Positions 14,076-27,512 of a stretch of DNA of 42,728 bases are shown one piece after another. Each line of letters opens with the position of its first letter. The first letter of the stretch is position 1. Location: contig NZ_PTRE01000018.1 in assembly GCF_002965065.1 (NCBI RefSeq), positions 1 to 42,728 of the forward strand, given 5' to 3'. A program made the position numbers and the translations under genes. The notes beneath the pieces are model-generated. The model was not told the origin of the DNA, did no database searches, and saw only the letters and a list, made by a program, of their open reading frames with translations. This DNA comes from Escherichia sp. MOD1-EC7003. GTDB lineage: Bacteria > Pseudomonadota > Gammaproteobacteria > Enterobacterales > Enterobacteriaceae.

Positions 14076-14675
14076 ATGGCTGACTATTTTGAAATACGTG
14101 CTAATTACAATCAGCACACCATCACAGTTTATCAGGCCTACAATGACACAATCGCTAACGTCGCTGTACGTGACGGGCGATTTGGCGCACCGTTTTCATT
14201 TAATCGCATGACCTGGATTAAACCTTCTTTTATGTGGATGATGGAACGTAGCAACTGGGGACTGAAAAAAGATCAACAACGAATTCTCGCTGTCCGAATC
14301 AAACGCACCTTCTTTGATGCTCTACTCGAACAAGCGGTGTTAACAACTCCGGAAGCACATGTCTATCCACATGCGGGAATATGGGAAGAGTTATTTACGC
14401 AAGCAAATGTGTATGTTCAGTGGGACCCAGAACGCAGCATAAATGGCAAGAAACTGGAACACCGGTCATTACAGCTTGGTATTTCTCGTAACTTAATCAG
14501 TCAATTTAACGAAGACGCCATTGTTGCCATTGATGATCTGACGCCACTGGTGCGAAAGTGTCATAACCTTTTGATAAATGGTAAAACCACACAGGCGAAA
14601 TCCTTCCTGCCGTCAGAAAAAATTTACCCTGTTAGTGTAGCTGCGAGAAAGGCTTTGGGAATGAAAAATTCCTGA
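14076..14675 (+). CDS. DUF4291 domain protein, accessory gene between apaH and folA
   Basis: Complete 199-residue DUF4291 family protein. I recognise the family by VYQAYNDTIANVAV near residues 19-32, RMTWIKPSFMWMMERSNWG at about 44-62, the QRILAV and VQWDPER segments, and a final LLPSEKIYPV-like stretch (FLPSEKIYPV). No signal peptide, membrane segment or DNA-binding motif is evident, so it is probably cytoplasmic. Its function is unknown to me. A very strong ribosome site (AGGGAGGAATAATG) and a 24-bp gap after apaH suggest cotranscription with the lptD-apaH operon. K-12 has no gene here as I recall, while O157:H7 carries the ccdAB toxin-antitoxin pair at this folA-apaH site. The gene and its trailing sequence look more AT-rich than the neighbours, which suggests horizontal gain. 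Confidence 0.85.
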   Translation: MADYFEIRANYNQHTITVYQAYNDTIANVAVRDGRFGAPFSFNRMTWIKPSFMWMMERSNWGLKKDQQRILAVRIKRTFFDALLEQAVLTTPEAHVYPHAGIWEELFTQANVYVQWDPERSINGKKLEHRSLQLGISRNLISQFNEDAIVAIDDLTPLVRKCHNLLINGKTTQAKSFLPSEKIYPVSVAARKALGMKNS

Positions 14676-14724
14676 GACAAAAAATTTGCTTTTTAAATTT
14701 GAAATTATCCAATGCGCCGTAAAA

Positions 14725-14740
14725 CCCCGTCCTTCAGGGC
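14725..14740. repeat. Possible truncated IS200/IS605-type end hairpin
   Basis: The sequence CCCCGTCCTTCAGGGC resembles the left part of the CCCCGTCCTTCAGGGCGGGG hairpin found at ends of IS200/IS605 elements. The closing GGGG arm is missing and the neighbouring palindrome begins in its place. This is a short similarity judged from memory. Confidence 0.3.
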
Positions 14741-14777
14741 TGTCTCTTGATCAGATCTCCTGATCAAGAGACAGCCC
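14737..14777. repeat. Perfect 18-bp inverted repeat matching the Tn5/IS50 inside end
   Basis: Arm 14737-14754 (GGGCTGTCTCTTGATCAG) is exactly complementary to arm 14760-14777, with a 5-base loop, ATCTC. Bases 14740-14758 (CTGTCTCTTGATCAGATCT) are, as I recall, identical to the 19-bp inside end of Tn5/IS50; the opposite strand matches the first 15. It lies between convergent DUF4291 and folA. There is no U-run directly after the stem on either strand, so it is not a classic terminator, although it could still block or stabilise transcripts. Confidence 0.75.
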
Positions 14778-14811
14778 GATTGGGCGAGGTCTTACGCGCA
14801 AATTGCTGAAC

Positions 14812-15575
<764 letters not shown>

Positions 15576-15685
15576 AGTTATAAGCCCGCGTGTTTACGCC
15601 TTTGTTTTCCCACAAAGTGTAGTCATATATTCACGCGGCTTATAGTCAATAATATTGATTCAGAAAAGAGAGAAATCTGAACAAA

Positions 15686-17017
15686 TTACCCCATTCTCTG
15701 CCCGCGGATCGTCATATTGCTGGTTTGCGCCAGTGACATCCCGCGTGTTTCCGGGGCAAACGCTACGGAAATCAGCAGGCCAAACAGCGAGATCCCCGCC
15801 CCCATCAGCATCGTGTTACTAATACCGTAATTATTGATAAAGATTGGCAGCGCCCAGGTCGAAACAATAGTGCCAATACGGCTTAAGGACATAATCACGC
15901 CCACGGCAGAGGCACGGATATCCGTCGGGAAGAGTTCATTAGGATAGAGCCACTGCAAATTACCCGGCCCGCCAGAGAAAAAGGCATATACCGCAAAGGC
16001 CATTACCACCAGCCAGATCCCCATATCCGGGATCAGCCCCAAAACCGCCAGCGCCAGCGTCATCATGGCAAAGCTACCAATCAACAATGGGCGCCGTCCG
16101 GCAGTGTTAAGCCACAGCATCGGTGGAATACAGCCGAGCATAAAGAACAGGCTAATCACCACGTTCCCCAGCGCCGCATTTTTACCGACACCAAGCCCCA
16201 GTAAGCCGACGATTTGTGGACCAAAGGTGTAAATGGCGAACATTGGGATTACCTGGCAGGTCCAGATGGCGGCGACAAACAGGACAAATGGAAAGTGGCG
16301 TCGATTAAACAGATCGCGAAAACGGGTTTGCTGCGGTTGCTCTTCGTCGAAAACCACCGGTTCGCCAAATAGTTTGATCATCATCTCTTCACACTCTTTT
16401 ACTCGCCCTTTGCGTAACAACCAGCGGGGAGATTCAGGCAGTTCGAATCGACCAATCAAAATTAACAAACATGGGATCGCCGCACTACCCAGCATCCAGC
16501 GCCAGCCGCCTTCCATATCATACAACCAGTAACCGACCAGATCGGCACAGGTCGCCCCGACATACCACATTGCGGCAATAAAGCTGATCGAGAATGCTCG
16601 CTGGCGGGTGCTGGAGAACTCGGTAATCATTGAGGTGGCGATGGGGTAATCCGCGCCGATGACAATACCAATAAGTACGCGCATCACCAACAGTTCGACG
16701 GGGGATGAGACAAACATCGTCGCCACAGATATTACGCCGATGGCAATGATATCTATCAGGAACATTTTGCGCCGCCCGACTTTATCGGAGATATAGCCAA
16801 ACAACGACGTGCCGACAAACAACCCGGCGAGAGTTCCCGCCCCCAGCAGACCAATCCAGTCTGCGTCCAGCTTCAACGCTGGAGTCAGTTGTTCCAGCGC
16901 CACACCAATCATCACCAATACATAGCCATCCAGAAACGGGCCACCGCTTCCCCACAACAAAATGCGGCGGTGAATAGAGGAGAATTTGAGATCGTCAAAG
17001 TTTCTGGACGGTTGCAT
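15686..17017 (-). CDS. yaaU: MFS sugar-type transporter YaaU
   Basis: Inner-membrane major facilitator superfamily protein of the sugar porter type, 443 residues with about 12 predicted membrane segments. Family signatures are visible: GYISDKVGRRKMF after TM2-3, PESPRWLLRKGR before the central loop, and NTAGRRPLLIG in the second half. The long charged central loop includes EEQPQQTRFRDLF. The substrate is not established. It lies downstream of fixX in the same direction, separated by a REP, and upstream of the kefF stub. Confidence 0.92.
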   Translation of the reverse strand: MQPSRNFDDLKFSSIHRRILLWGSGGPFLDGYVLVMIGVALEQLTPALKLDADWIGLLGAGTLAGLFVGTSLFGYISDKVGRRKMFLIDIIAIGVISVATMFVSSPVELLVMRVLIGIVIGADYPIATSMITEFSSTRQRAFSISFIAAMWYVGATCADLVGYWLYDMEGGWRWMLGSAAIPCLLILIGRFELPESPRWLLRKGRVKECEEMMIKLFGEPVVFDEEQPQQTRFRDLFNRRHFPFVLFVAAIWTCQVIPMFAIYTFGPQIVGLLGLGVGKNAALGNVVISLFFMLGCIPPMLWLNTAGRRPLLIGSFAMMTLALAVLGLIPDMGIWLVVMAFAVYAFFSGGPGNLQWLYPNELFPTDIRASAVGVIMSLSRIGTIVSTWALPIFINNYGISNTMLMGAGISLFGLLISVAFAPETRGMSLAQTSNMTIRGQRMG

Positions 17018-17075
17018 GGGTTATTCCTGTTTTTTTGCAATGAGAATCGGTACAGCGTTAATTCAGGCAACGACC

Positions 17076-17109
17076 GCCGGATGCGGCGTAAACGCTTCAT
17101 CCGGCCTAC
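17076..17109. repeat. REP between fixX and yaaU
   Basis: A single REP unit (GCCGGATGCGGCGTAAACGC ... CATCCGGCCTAC) with imperfect inverted arms, located in the gap between fixX and yaaU. Confidence 0.88.
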
Positions 17110-17133
17110 CGTTACGCGCCATAAAAACCAACA

Positions 17134-17421
17134 TCAGCCGTAACGAAACTCCACACCAAAGGTGCCGCGCGGGTATTCCCACTGTTCCAGCGCCGACCCC
17201 AGCCCCAGAATGCGACAGGTGCCGCACTCCAGACATCCGGCGTAATCGAAGCGCACACTGCCGTCATCTTGCTTCTTGTACAGACCGGCAGGGCACGCTT
17301 TCACCAGCAGCTCCAGTGCCTGTTTATCGGCATCGGCCTTCACAACAATGTGCGGATGCTCTTCATCGACATTGAATTTATTGACGCCCAGTTTGACGTC
17401 CACATTGACGGGAGAAGTCAT
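17134..17421 (-). CDS. fixX: Ferredoxin-like protein FixX
   Basis: Small ferredoxin-type electron carrier of 95 residues, thought to pass electrons from FixAB/FixC towards carnitine reduction. Cluster cysteines are in CPAGLYKK and in the YAGCLECGTCRI segment (Cx2Cx2C pattern). The ATG overlaps the fixC stop by four bases (ATGA), so it is translationally coupled to fixC. Last gene of fixABCX. Confidence 0.96.
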   Translation of the reverse strand: MTSPVNVDVKLGVNKFNVDEEHPHIVVKADADKQALELLVKACPAGLYKKQDDGSVRFDYAGCLECGTCRILGLGSALEQWEYPRGTFGVEFRYG

Positions 17422-18704
17422 AAAACGGTCACTCCTTTCATGCCATCCTTGATCAGATTGATGAAGCCCACTTTCTTGCCGTGGCGGAGGATTTTCTTGC
17501 GCATCAGTTCCGGCGCACTACCGTCAATGGTGAACAGGTCACGCGCCACACCTACCGCCAGTTCCGGGTAGCCGCTAAACATGCGCGGGTTATCAAGGAA
17601 CGCCGGTAGTTTCTGGTACATCCGCATATCGCGCAGCGGGCCACTCTCCAGATGCTGACGATATTCCGTCAGTTTCTGCTTACTGAAATCGTCGCTTTTC
17701 ATCGCTGAAAGCACAGTTTTTGCTGCTGCTTCCCCGGCTGCAATCGCCAGATCCATACCACGAATGGTAAAACCGAGGTTCATACACATTCCGGCAGCAT
17801 CACCGGCAATCAATACGCCGTCACCGGCCAGCTCCGGCAGCATGTTGATGCCTGCTTCCGGCACTACATGAGCGGAATATTCCACCAGCTTGCCACCCGC
17901 GATCAGCGGTGCAACTGCCGGATGTTGTTTGAAATCTTCCAGCATTTGCGGCACCGATTTTTTCGCGTCATGCAAATGATGCAGACCACAAACCAGCCCC
18001 AGCGACAGGGTATTTTCATTGGTATAAAGGAAGCCGCCGCCCATCAGGCCATCAGTGGGGGCCCCCGCAAACAGGCAGGCTGCGCCCTGATTACCCTGCA
18101 ACTGAAAACGGTCTTCGATTACCGACTTCGGTAACTCGATCAGTTCCTTCACGCCAACCGCCACATCCGTCGGTTTAACACGTTTAGCCATCCCCAGCTT
18201 TTCGGCAAGAATGGAGTTCACCCCGTCAGCAAGGATCACCGTTTTCGCTTCAATCACATCGCCATCGGCTTCTACGCCGACAACTTTGCCATCGCGCTGT
18301 ACCAGGTTATCGACGCGGATCCCGGTAATTAACTGCGCGCCCGCTTCTTCGGCCTGCTCCATCAACCAGGCATCAAATTTACTGCGCAAAACGGAGTAAG
18401 AACGCTGGGATGGCGAGGTTTCGTCGCCATTGCAGTAGTCCATGGTCATAGCTGACTTTTCCGTCATAAACGCGAGTTTTTCATGGGTGATCAGGCGTTC
18501 TACGGGGGCGGATTCGGCGAAACCAGGAATAATGTGTTCCAGGCTGTGGGCATAGAGACGCCCGCCGGTGACGTTCTTGGCACCTGAGGAATTGCCACGC
18601 TCGATAACTAACACTTGCGCCCCTTCGCGGGCGAGCACCAGTGCGGCAACCGAACCGGCAAGCCCTGCACCGACGATGATGGCGTCAAAGATATCTTCGG
18701 ACAT
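17418..18704 (-). CDS. fixC: Flavoprotein FixC, probable electron transfer oxidoreductase
   Basis: FAD-binding protein related to electron-transfer-flavoprotein ubiquinone oxidoreductases, 428 residues. The N-terminal dinucleotide-binding fold is IIVGAGLAGSVAALVLAREG (about residues 9-28). A second FAD motif (GVLIAGDAAGMCMNLGF) lies near residue 300. It is predicted to move electrons from the FixAB flavoprotein to FixX and on to crotonobetainyl-CoA reduction under anaerobic conditions. It overlaps fixX by four bases. Confidence 0.96.
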   Translation of the reverse strand: MSEDIFDAIIVGAGLAGSVAALVLAREGAQVLVIERGNSSGAKNVTGGRLYAHSLEHIIPGFAESAPVERLITHEKLAFMTEKSAMTMDYCNGDETSPSQRSYSVLRSKFDAWLMEQAEEAGAQLITGIRVDNLVQRDGKVVGVEADGDVIEAKTVILADGVNSILAEKLGMAKRVKPTDVAVGVKELIELPKSVIEDRFQLQGNQGAACLFAGAPTDGLMGGGFLYTNENTLSLGLVCGLHHLHDAKKSVPQMLEDFKQHPAVAPLIAGGKLVEYSAHVVPEAGINMLPELAGDGVLIAGDAAGMCMNLGFTIRGMDLAIAAGEAAAKTVLSAMKSDDFSKQKLTEYRQHLESGPLRDMRMYQKLPAFLDNPRMFSGYPELAVGVARDLFTIDGSAPELMRKKILRHGKKVGFINLIKDGMKGVTVL

Positions 18705-18754
18705 AAGAGCTCCCTGTCAGCGGCAGGGCCGTAATGCAGCCCTGCCAGAGTGGA

Positions 18755-19696
18755 TCAACGCGCTAAAGCTGCGGTCAGCGCCGGAAGGATCTTCACGGCG
18801 TCGCCAACAATGCCGTAATCCGCGTACTGGAAGATCGGCGCATTTTTATCTTTGTTGATGGCGAAAATGGTTTGCGATGCATTCGCGCCAACCATGTGCT
18901 GGATCTGCCCGGAGATCCCCACCGCCAGGTACAGTTCAGGTTTGAGCATCAGGTTGGAGATACCGACATAGCGTTCGTGCTCCATCCATTTTTCGTTTTC
19001 TGCCACCGGACGAGAACAGGCCAACTCCGCACCTATCGCCTGGCAAAGCTGCTCTGCCAGCGCAATGTTCTCTTTGCTGCCAATGCCGCGACCGACACTG
19101 ACCACCAGACGGGCTTTATCGAGATCGACACTGTTACTCTGGCGCGCCTGCGTTGCCGTGCGGGTAATCGCCACAGCCGGAGCCTGCCACTCCACAGTGT
19201 GCGTTTCGCCAGTGCGCGAAGCGTCTGGCTGAGCCGCATCGAACGTGCCGCTGCTGATGGTCAGTACCGCATACGGCGTGACAATGCGTTCTTCGCCAAT
19301 CGCCAGACCGCCGTAAACCATGTGTTTCACTGTCGCTTTACCGTCCTGTACGCTGACGGTGCTGGCATCGTTAGAGACCGCCGCTTTAAGGCGATAACCC
19401 AGTTTTGCCGCCAGTAATTTGCCGCGACGGGTGTTCGGCAGCAGCACCAGGCCGTCTGCGCCGTGCTGGCGAATAGTGTCAGCCATGACACCGGCGTAAT
19501 CTTCGATTATCCGATCGTCCGGTTTGCCGCTTAATTTCCAGACATGATTAGCACCAAGCTGGATTGCCTGTGCGCCGTCGGCATCATTGAGGACAAATGT
19601 GTTAATTTGATTAGCTAAAGCCTGCGCACCGTTCATCAGTTCCGGCAGACGAGAAGGGGTATCGCTGAATACCCAGACTTGAGAAAACGTGTTCAT
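18755..19696 (-). CDS. fixB: Electron transfer flavoprotein alpha-type subunit FixB
   Basis: Alpha subunit of an ETF-like heterodimer with FixA. 313 residues. The C-terminal FAD domain carries [41 protein letters not shown] and ADYGIVGDA, the classic ETF-alpha FAD signature. It supports anaerobic carnitine metabolism. It follows fixA by 14 bp. Confidence 0.96.
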   Translation of the reverse strand: MNTFSQVWVFSDTPSRLPELMNGAQALANQINTFVLNDADGAQAIQLGANHVWKLSGKPDDRIIEDYAGVMADTIRQHGADGLVLLPNTRRGKLLAAKLGYRLKAAVSNDASTVSVQDGKATVKHMVYGGLAIGEERIVTPYAVLTISSGTFDAAQPDASRTGETHTVEWQAPAVAITRTATQARQSNSVDLDKARLVVSVGRGIGSKENIALAEQLCQAIGAELACSRPVAENEKWMEHERYVGISNLMLKPELYLAVGISGQIQHMVGANASQTIFAINKDKNAPIFQYADYGIVGDAVKILPALTAALAR

Positions 19697-19710
19697 AGCA
19701 TTCCCTGTAA

Positions 19711-20481
19711 TTAAATGACTTTGCGAAGATTTTCAGCAAATGCGGCGATCTGTTCTTCGCCGTCGCCTTCAATCACGACGCGTTGACGCTCGCGCTGTTT
19801 CGGCGCGGCAACCTGTTGTTCAGACCAGGCTTCCACGGCACTAAAGCCAATATCTGCAGCCGACCACACCTGAACTGGCTTTTTCGCTGCACCGAGAATG
19901 GCTTTCATCGAAGGGATTTGTGGGGAGTTGATATCAGTGGAAACAGCAACAACCGCAGGCAACGGAATGCTTAACGTTTCTGTTTCATCTTCCAGCTCGC
20001 GTTCAACGGTGAGGGTATCTGCCGTCAGGGAGATAATTTTGCTGACGCCGTTAACTGCCGGAATATCGAGGATTTCACCCACCAGCAAACCAACCTGCTG
20101 GGCATAAAGGTCGGAAGAACCATCGCCGCACAAGATCAGATCAAAACCTGCTTTCTGGGCGGCTGCAGCCAGTGCGCTGGCCGTTTGTTGCGGCAGTGCC
20201 TGCTCGAACTGGTCATCAATCACCACAATCAGTTCATCCGGACCGCGCGATAGTACATCTTTACGCCCTTTGGCGTTGGTCAGGGCTTTACCGCCTACAC
20301 TTAAGGCCGTCACCAGCGCCTCTGCCGCCTGCTGTTTTAACTGGCAAGCCGCTTCAATAGCGTTGAGATCGTATTGGCTTATTTTGGCATCGGCTTTACT
20401 GAAGTCTAACGAACCATCAGCATTATTGACCGCAATATCCTGTTCATCAGGCACGCACTTATAGCAAGTAATAATCTTCAT
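19711..20481 (-). CDS. fixA: Electron transfer flavoprotein beta-type subunit FixA
   Basis: Beta subunit of the FixAB electron transfer flavoprotein, 256 residues from [16 protein letters not shown]. This start is chosen because GGAGAT lies just upstream; an in-frame ATG 21 codons earlier lies in the regulatory region. ETF-beta features: KCVPDEQDI at the N-terminus, YDLNAIEAA, and the [16 protein letters not shown] loop. First gene of fixABCX, divergent from caiT. Confidence 0.96.
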   Translation of the reverse strand: MKIITCYKCVPDEQDIAVNNADGSLDFSKADAKISQYDLNAIEAACQLKQQAAEALVTALSVGGKALTNAKGRKDVLSRGPDELIVVIDDQFEQALPQQTASALAAAAQKAGFDLILCGDGSSDLYAQQVGLLVGEILDIPAVNGVSKIISLTADTLTVERELEDETETLSIPLPAVVAVSTDINSPQIPSMKAILGAAKKPVQVWSAADIGFSAVEAWSEQQVAAPKQRERQRVVIEGDGEEQIAAFAENLRKVI

Positions 20482-22468
<1,987 letters not shown>

Positions 22469-22498
22469 TTAACCCCCAAAATATCAAGAGGTTGAAAG

Positions 22499-23641
22499 AT
22501 GGATTTTAATTTAAATGATGAGCAGGAACTGTTTGTCGCCGGTATCCGCGAACTGATGGCCAGCGAAAACTGGGAGGCCTATTTTGCCGAGTGCGACCGT
22601 GACAGCGTCTACCCGGAACGTTTTGTCAAAGCACTGGCAGATATGGGGATCGACAGCCTGCTGATCCCTGAAGAGCACGGTGGTCTGGACGCGGGGTTTG
22701 TTACCCTCGCCGCCGTGTGGATGGAACTGGGTCGTTTGGGGGCACCAACCTACGTGCTGTACCAGTTGCCAGGTGGATTCAACACTTTCCTGCGCGAAGG
22801 CACACAAGAGCAGATCGACAAGATTATGGCTTTCCGCGGCACTGGTAAGCAGATGTGGAACTCAGCGATTACCGAACCGGGCGCAGGCTCCGACGTGGGT
22901 AGCCTGAAAACGACTTATACCCGTAGAAATGGTAAGATTTATCTTAATGGTAGTAAGTGTTTTATTACCAGCAGCGCCTACACCCCGTACATCGTGGTGA
23001 TGGCGCGCGATGGGGCTTCTCCGGACAAACCTGTCTACACCGAATGGTTTGTTGATATGAGCAAACCGGGCATCAAAGTGACCAAACTTGAGAAGCTCGG
23101 TCTGCGTATGGATAGCTGCTGTGAAATCACCTTTGACGATGTGGAACTGGACGAGAAAGACATGTTCGGTCGGGAAGGTAACGGCTTTAACCGCGTCAAA
23201 GAAGAGTTCGACCATGAACGTTTCCTGGTAGCCCTCACCAACTATGGTACGGCGATGTGTGCCTTTGAAGATGCGGCGCACTACGCCAACCAGCGCGTGC
23301 AGTTTGGCGAGGCTATTGGTCGTTTCCAGTTGATTCAGGAAAAATTCGCTCACATGGCGATCAAACTTAACTCCATGAAAAATATGCTTTATGAGGCAGC
23401 ATGGAAAGCAGACAACGGCACCATCACCTCCGGCGATGCGGCGATGTGCAAATACTTCTGCGCCAATGCGGCATTTGAAGTGGTGGATAGCGCAATGCAG
23501 GTGCTGGGCGGTGTCGGGATTGCGGGCAACCACCGCATCAGCCGCTTCTGGCGTGACCTGCGTGTAGACCGCGTCTCCGGGGGATCTGACGAAATGCAGA
23601 TCCTGACGCTGGGACGTGCGGTGCTGAAGCAATACCGTTAA
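22499..23641 (+). CDS. caiA: Crotonobetainyl-CoA reductase CaiA
   Basis: Acyl-CoA dehydrogenase family flavoprotein, 380 residues, that reduces crotonobetainyl-CoA to gamma-butyrobetainyl-CoA. Family signatures: [16 protein letters not shown] in the N-terminal half (the flavin-contact signature) and the C-terminal [20 protein letters not shown]. The start has AGAGGTTGAAAG upstream. Bases about 22921-22970 use AT-ending and rare codons unlike the rest of the gene. FixABCX is the likely electron supply. A BIME separates it from caiB. Confidence 0.96.
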   Translation: MDFNLNDEQELFVAGIRELMASENWEAYFAECDRDSVYPERFVKALADMGIDSLLIPEEHGGLDAGFVTLAAVWMELGRLGAPTYVLYQLPGGFNTFLREGTQEQIDKIMAFRGTGKQMWNSAITEPGAGSDVGSLKTTYTRRNGKIYLNGSKCFITSSAYTPYIVVMARDGASPDKPVYTEWFVDMSKPGIKVTKLEKLGLRMDSCCEITFDDVELDEKDMFGREGNGFNRVKEEFDHERFLVALTNYGTAMCAFEDAAHYANQRVQFGEAIGRFQLIQEKFAHMAIKLNSMKNMLYEAAWKADNGTITSGDAAMCKYFCANAAFEVVDSAMQVLGGVGIAGNHRISRFWRDLRVDRVSGGSDEMQILTLGRAVLKQYR

Positions 23642-23652
23642 GTCCGTGCGCT

Positions 23653-23735
<83 letters not shown>

Positions 23736-23751
23736 GTCATGCGCTACATAA

Positions 23752-24987
<1,236 letters not shown>

Positions 24988-25059
24988 ACGCGTGGCGCCA
25001 GTCGGCTTGCCTGACTAGCGCCCGCCCAATAACAAACGAACAGAATGGATAGAGGTGCA

Positions 25060-26613
25060 ATGGATATCATTGGCGGACAACATTTACGTCAAATGTGGGA
25101 CGATCTGGCAGACGTTTACGGTCATAAAACGGCGCTGATTTGTGAATCCAGCGGTGGAGTCGTTAACCGGTATAGTTATCTTGAGTTAAATCAGGAAATT
25201 AACCGCACGGCAAACCTGTTTTATGCACTGGGGATTCGCAAAGGCGATAAGGTTGCGCTGCATCTGGACAACTGCCCGGAATTTATCTTTTGCTGGTTCG
25301 GGCTGGCAAAAATTGGTGCGATTATAGTGCCGATTAACGCCCGCCTGTTGCGCGAGGAAAGCGCGTGGATCCTGCAAAATAGCCAGGCGTGCCTGCTGGT
25401 AACCAGTGCGCAGTTCTATCCTATGTATCAACAAATTCAGCAGGAAGATGCCACGCAGCTGCGGCACATTTGCCTGACAGATGTGGCGCTTCCCGCAGAG
25501 GATGGCGTGAGTTCGTTTACTCAACTGAAAAATCAACAATCTGCCACCTTGTGCTATGCACCACCGCTGTCGACCGCCGATACGGTGGAAATTCTTTTTA
25601 CCTCCGGTACAACTTCCCGACCGAAAGGGGTGGTGATTACCCATTACAACCTGCGCTTCGCTGGATATTACTCTGCCTGGCAGTGCGCACTGCGTGACGA
25701 TGACGTCTACCTGACGGTAATGCCTGCGTTTCATATCGATTGCCAGTGTACTGCGGCGATGGCAGCCTTTTCTGCCGGAGCCACCTTTGTGCTGCTCGAG
25801 AAATACAGCGCCCGCGCCTTCTGGGGACAGGTACAGAAGTACCATGCCACCGTTACCGAATGTATTCCGATGATGATCCGTACCTTGATGGTACAGCCAC
25901 CTTCTGTGAACGATCGACAACACCGCCTGCGAGAAGTGATGTTTTATCTCAACCTGTCGGAGCAGGAAAAAGACGCATTTTGTGAACGCTTCGGCGTTCG
26001 CTTGCTGACATCTTATGGGATGACGGAAACCATTGTTGGCATTATCGGCGATCGCCCCGGAGATAAACGACGCTGGCCGTCGATTGGCCGGGCGGGGTTT
26101 TGCTACGAAGCGGAAATCCGCGACGATCACAACCGTCCGCTCCCGGCAGGAGAGATCGGCGAAATTTGCATTAAAGGCGAACCGGGGAAAACCATCTTCA
26201 AAGAGTACTTTCTCAACCCACAAGCCACTGCCAGAATCCTGGAAGCCGATGGCTGGCTGCATACTGGCGATACCGGATACCGCGACGAAGAGGGATTTTT
26301 TTATTTTGTCGATCGCCGCTGCAACATGATTAAACGCGGTGGCGAGAATGTCTCCTGCGTGGAGCTGGAAAATATTATCTCTGCCCATCCGAAAATTCAG
26401 GACATCGTGGTTGTTGGTATTAAAGATTCGATTCGTGATGAAGCTATCAAAGCATTTGTGGTGCTGAATGAAGGTGAAACATTGAGCGAAGAGGAATTCT
26501 TCCACTTCTGCGAACAGAATATGGCGAAATTTAAAGTGCCGTCTTATCTGGAGATCAGAAAAGATCTGCCACGTAATTGCTCAGGGAAAATAATCAGAAA
26601 GAATCTGAAATAA
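25060..26613 (+). CDS. caiC: Crotonobetaine/carnitine-CoA ligase CaiC
   Basis: ANL-superfamily ligase, 517 residues, that activates carnitine, crotonobetaine or gamma-butyrobetaine to the CoA ester using ATP. AMP-binding P-loop [14 protein letters not shown], adenine motif SYGMTET, and the hinge-region WLHTGDTGY and CSGKIIRK are present. The start MDIIGGQ is chosen because AGAGGTGCA lies directly before it; an ATG five codons upstream overlaps that site. Contains GEPGKT, where K-12 has GIPGKT as I recall. Confidence 0.95.
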   Translation: MDIIGGQHLRQMWDDLADVYGHKTALICESSGGVVNRYSYLELNQEINRTANLFYALGIRKGDKVALHLDNCPEFIFCWFGLAKIGAIIVPINARLLREESAWILQNSQACLLVTSAQFYPMYQQIQQEDATQLRHICLTDVALPAEDGVSSFTQLKNQQSATLCYAPPLSTADTVEILFTSGTTSRPKGVVITHYNLRFAGYYSAWQCALRDDDVYLTVMPAFHIDCQCTAAMAAFSAGATFVLLEKYSARAFWGQVQKYHATVTECIPMMIRTLMVQPPSVNDRQHRLREVMFYLNLSEQEKDAFCERFGVRLLTSYGMTETIVGIIGDRPGDKRRWPSIGRAGFCYEAEIRDDHNRPLPAGEIGEICIKGEPGKTIFKEYFLNPQATARILEADGWLHTGDTGYRDEEGFFYFVDRRCNMIKRGGENVSCVELENIISAHPKIQDIVVVGIKDSIRDEAIKAFVVLNEGETLSEEEFFHFCEQNMAKFKVPSYLEIRKDLPRNCSGKIIRKNLK

Positions 26614-26721
26614 ATGAAACGGCAGGGAACTCCCCTGCCAACTAATAATCACGCTCTAAAACAATATGCATTTTTTGCAGGGATATTGTCGTCCCTGAAA
26701 AAGTAAAAATGGAGAAAAGGA

Positions 26722-27507
26722 ATGAGTGAATCATTACATCTGACCCGCAATGGATCAATTCTGGAAATTACCCTTGATCGCCCAAAAGCGAATGCTATTG
26801 ATGCGAAAACCAGCTTTGAGATGGGCGAAGTTTTTCTAAATTTCCGTGACGATCCGCAATTACGCGTCGCTATTATTACTGGTGCCGGAGAGAAATTCTT
26901 TTCCGCAGGCTGGGATTTAAAAGCGGCAGCTGAAGGCGAAGCACCGGATGCTGACTTTGGTCCGGGTGGTTTTGCGGGATTAACCGAAATTTTCAATCTC
27001 GATAAACCGGTTATCGCAGCCGTGAACGGCTACGCCTTTGGCGGGGGCTTTGAACTGGCGCTGGCGGCAGATTTTATTGTCTGTGCCGATAACGCCAGCT
27101 TCGCTCTGCCGGAAGCTAAACTGGGCATCGTCCCTGACAGTGGCGGCGTACTGCGTCTGCCAAAGATCCTGCCGCCTGCTATCGTCAATGAAATGGTAAT
27201 GACTGGCAGAAGAATGGGCGCAGAAGAGGCGCAGCGTTGGGGGATCGTCAACCGCGTGGTTAGCCAGGCAGAACTGATGGATAACGCCCGCGAACTGGCG
27301 CAGCAACTGGTTGACAGCGCCCCGCTGGCGATCGCGGCGCTGAAAGAGATCTACCGCACCACCAGCGAAATGCCGGTAGAAGAAGCGTATCGCTATATTC
27401 GCAGCGGCGTGTTGAAACACTATCCATCGGTTCTACATTCGGAAGATGCCATTGAAGGGCCTCTGGCGTTTGCCGAGAAGCGCAGCCCAGTGTGGAAAGG
27501 ACGTTAA
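26722..27507 (+). CDS. caiD: Carnitinyl-CoA dehydratase (crotonobetainyl-CoA hydratase) CaiD
   Basis: Crotonase-family enzyme, 261 residues, interconverting L-carnitinyl-CoA and crotonobetainyl-CoA. Oxyanion-hole segments are [15 protein letters not shown] and [33 protein letters not shown] carries a catalytic acidic residue. The 108 bp before it hold a short AT-rich stretch and GGAGAAAAGG as ribosome site. caiE starts just after the stop. Confidence 0.97.
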   Translation: MSESLHLTRNGSILEITLDRPKANAIDAKTSFEMGEVFLNFRDDPQLRVAIITGAGEKFFSAGWDLKAAAEGEAPDADFGPGGFAGLTEIFNLDKPVIAAVNGYAFGGGFELALAADFIVCADNASFALPEAKLGIVPDSGGVLRLPKILPPAIVNEMVMTGRRMGAEEAQRWGIVNRVVSQAELMDNARELAQQLVDSAPLAIAALKEIYRTTSEMPVEEAYRYIRSGVLKHYPSVLHSEDAIEGPLAFAEKRSPVWKGR

Positions 27508-27512
27508 CAGCC

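Noticed and set aside
14737..14777. Palindrome as an ordinary Rho-independent terminator
   Set aside because: There is no T-run immediately after the stem on either strand. It may still affect transcripts, but it does not meet the usual criteria.
25186..26505. 439-codon minus-strand open frame opposite caiC
   Set aside because: It lies wholly within caiC, whose protein family is certain; the antisense product matches nothing I know.
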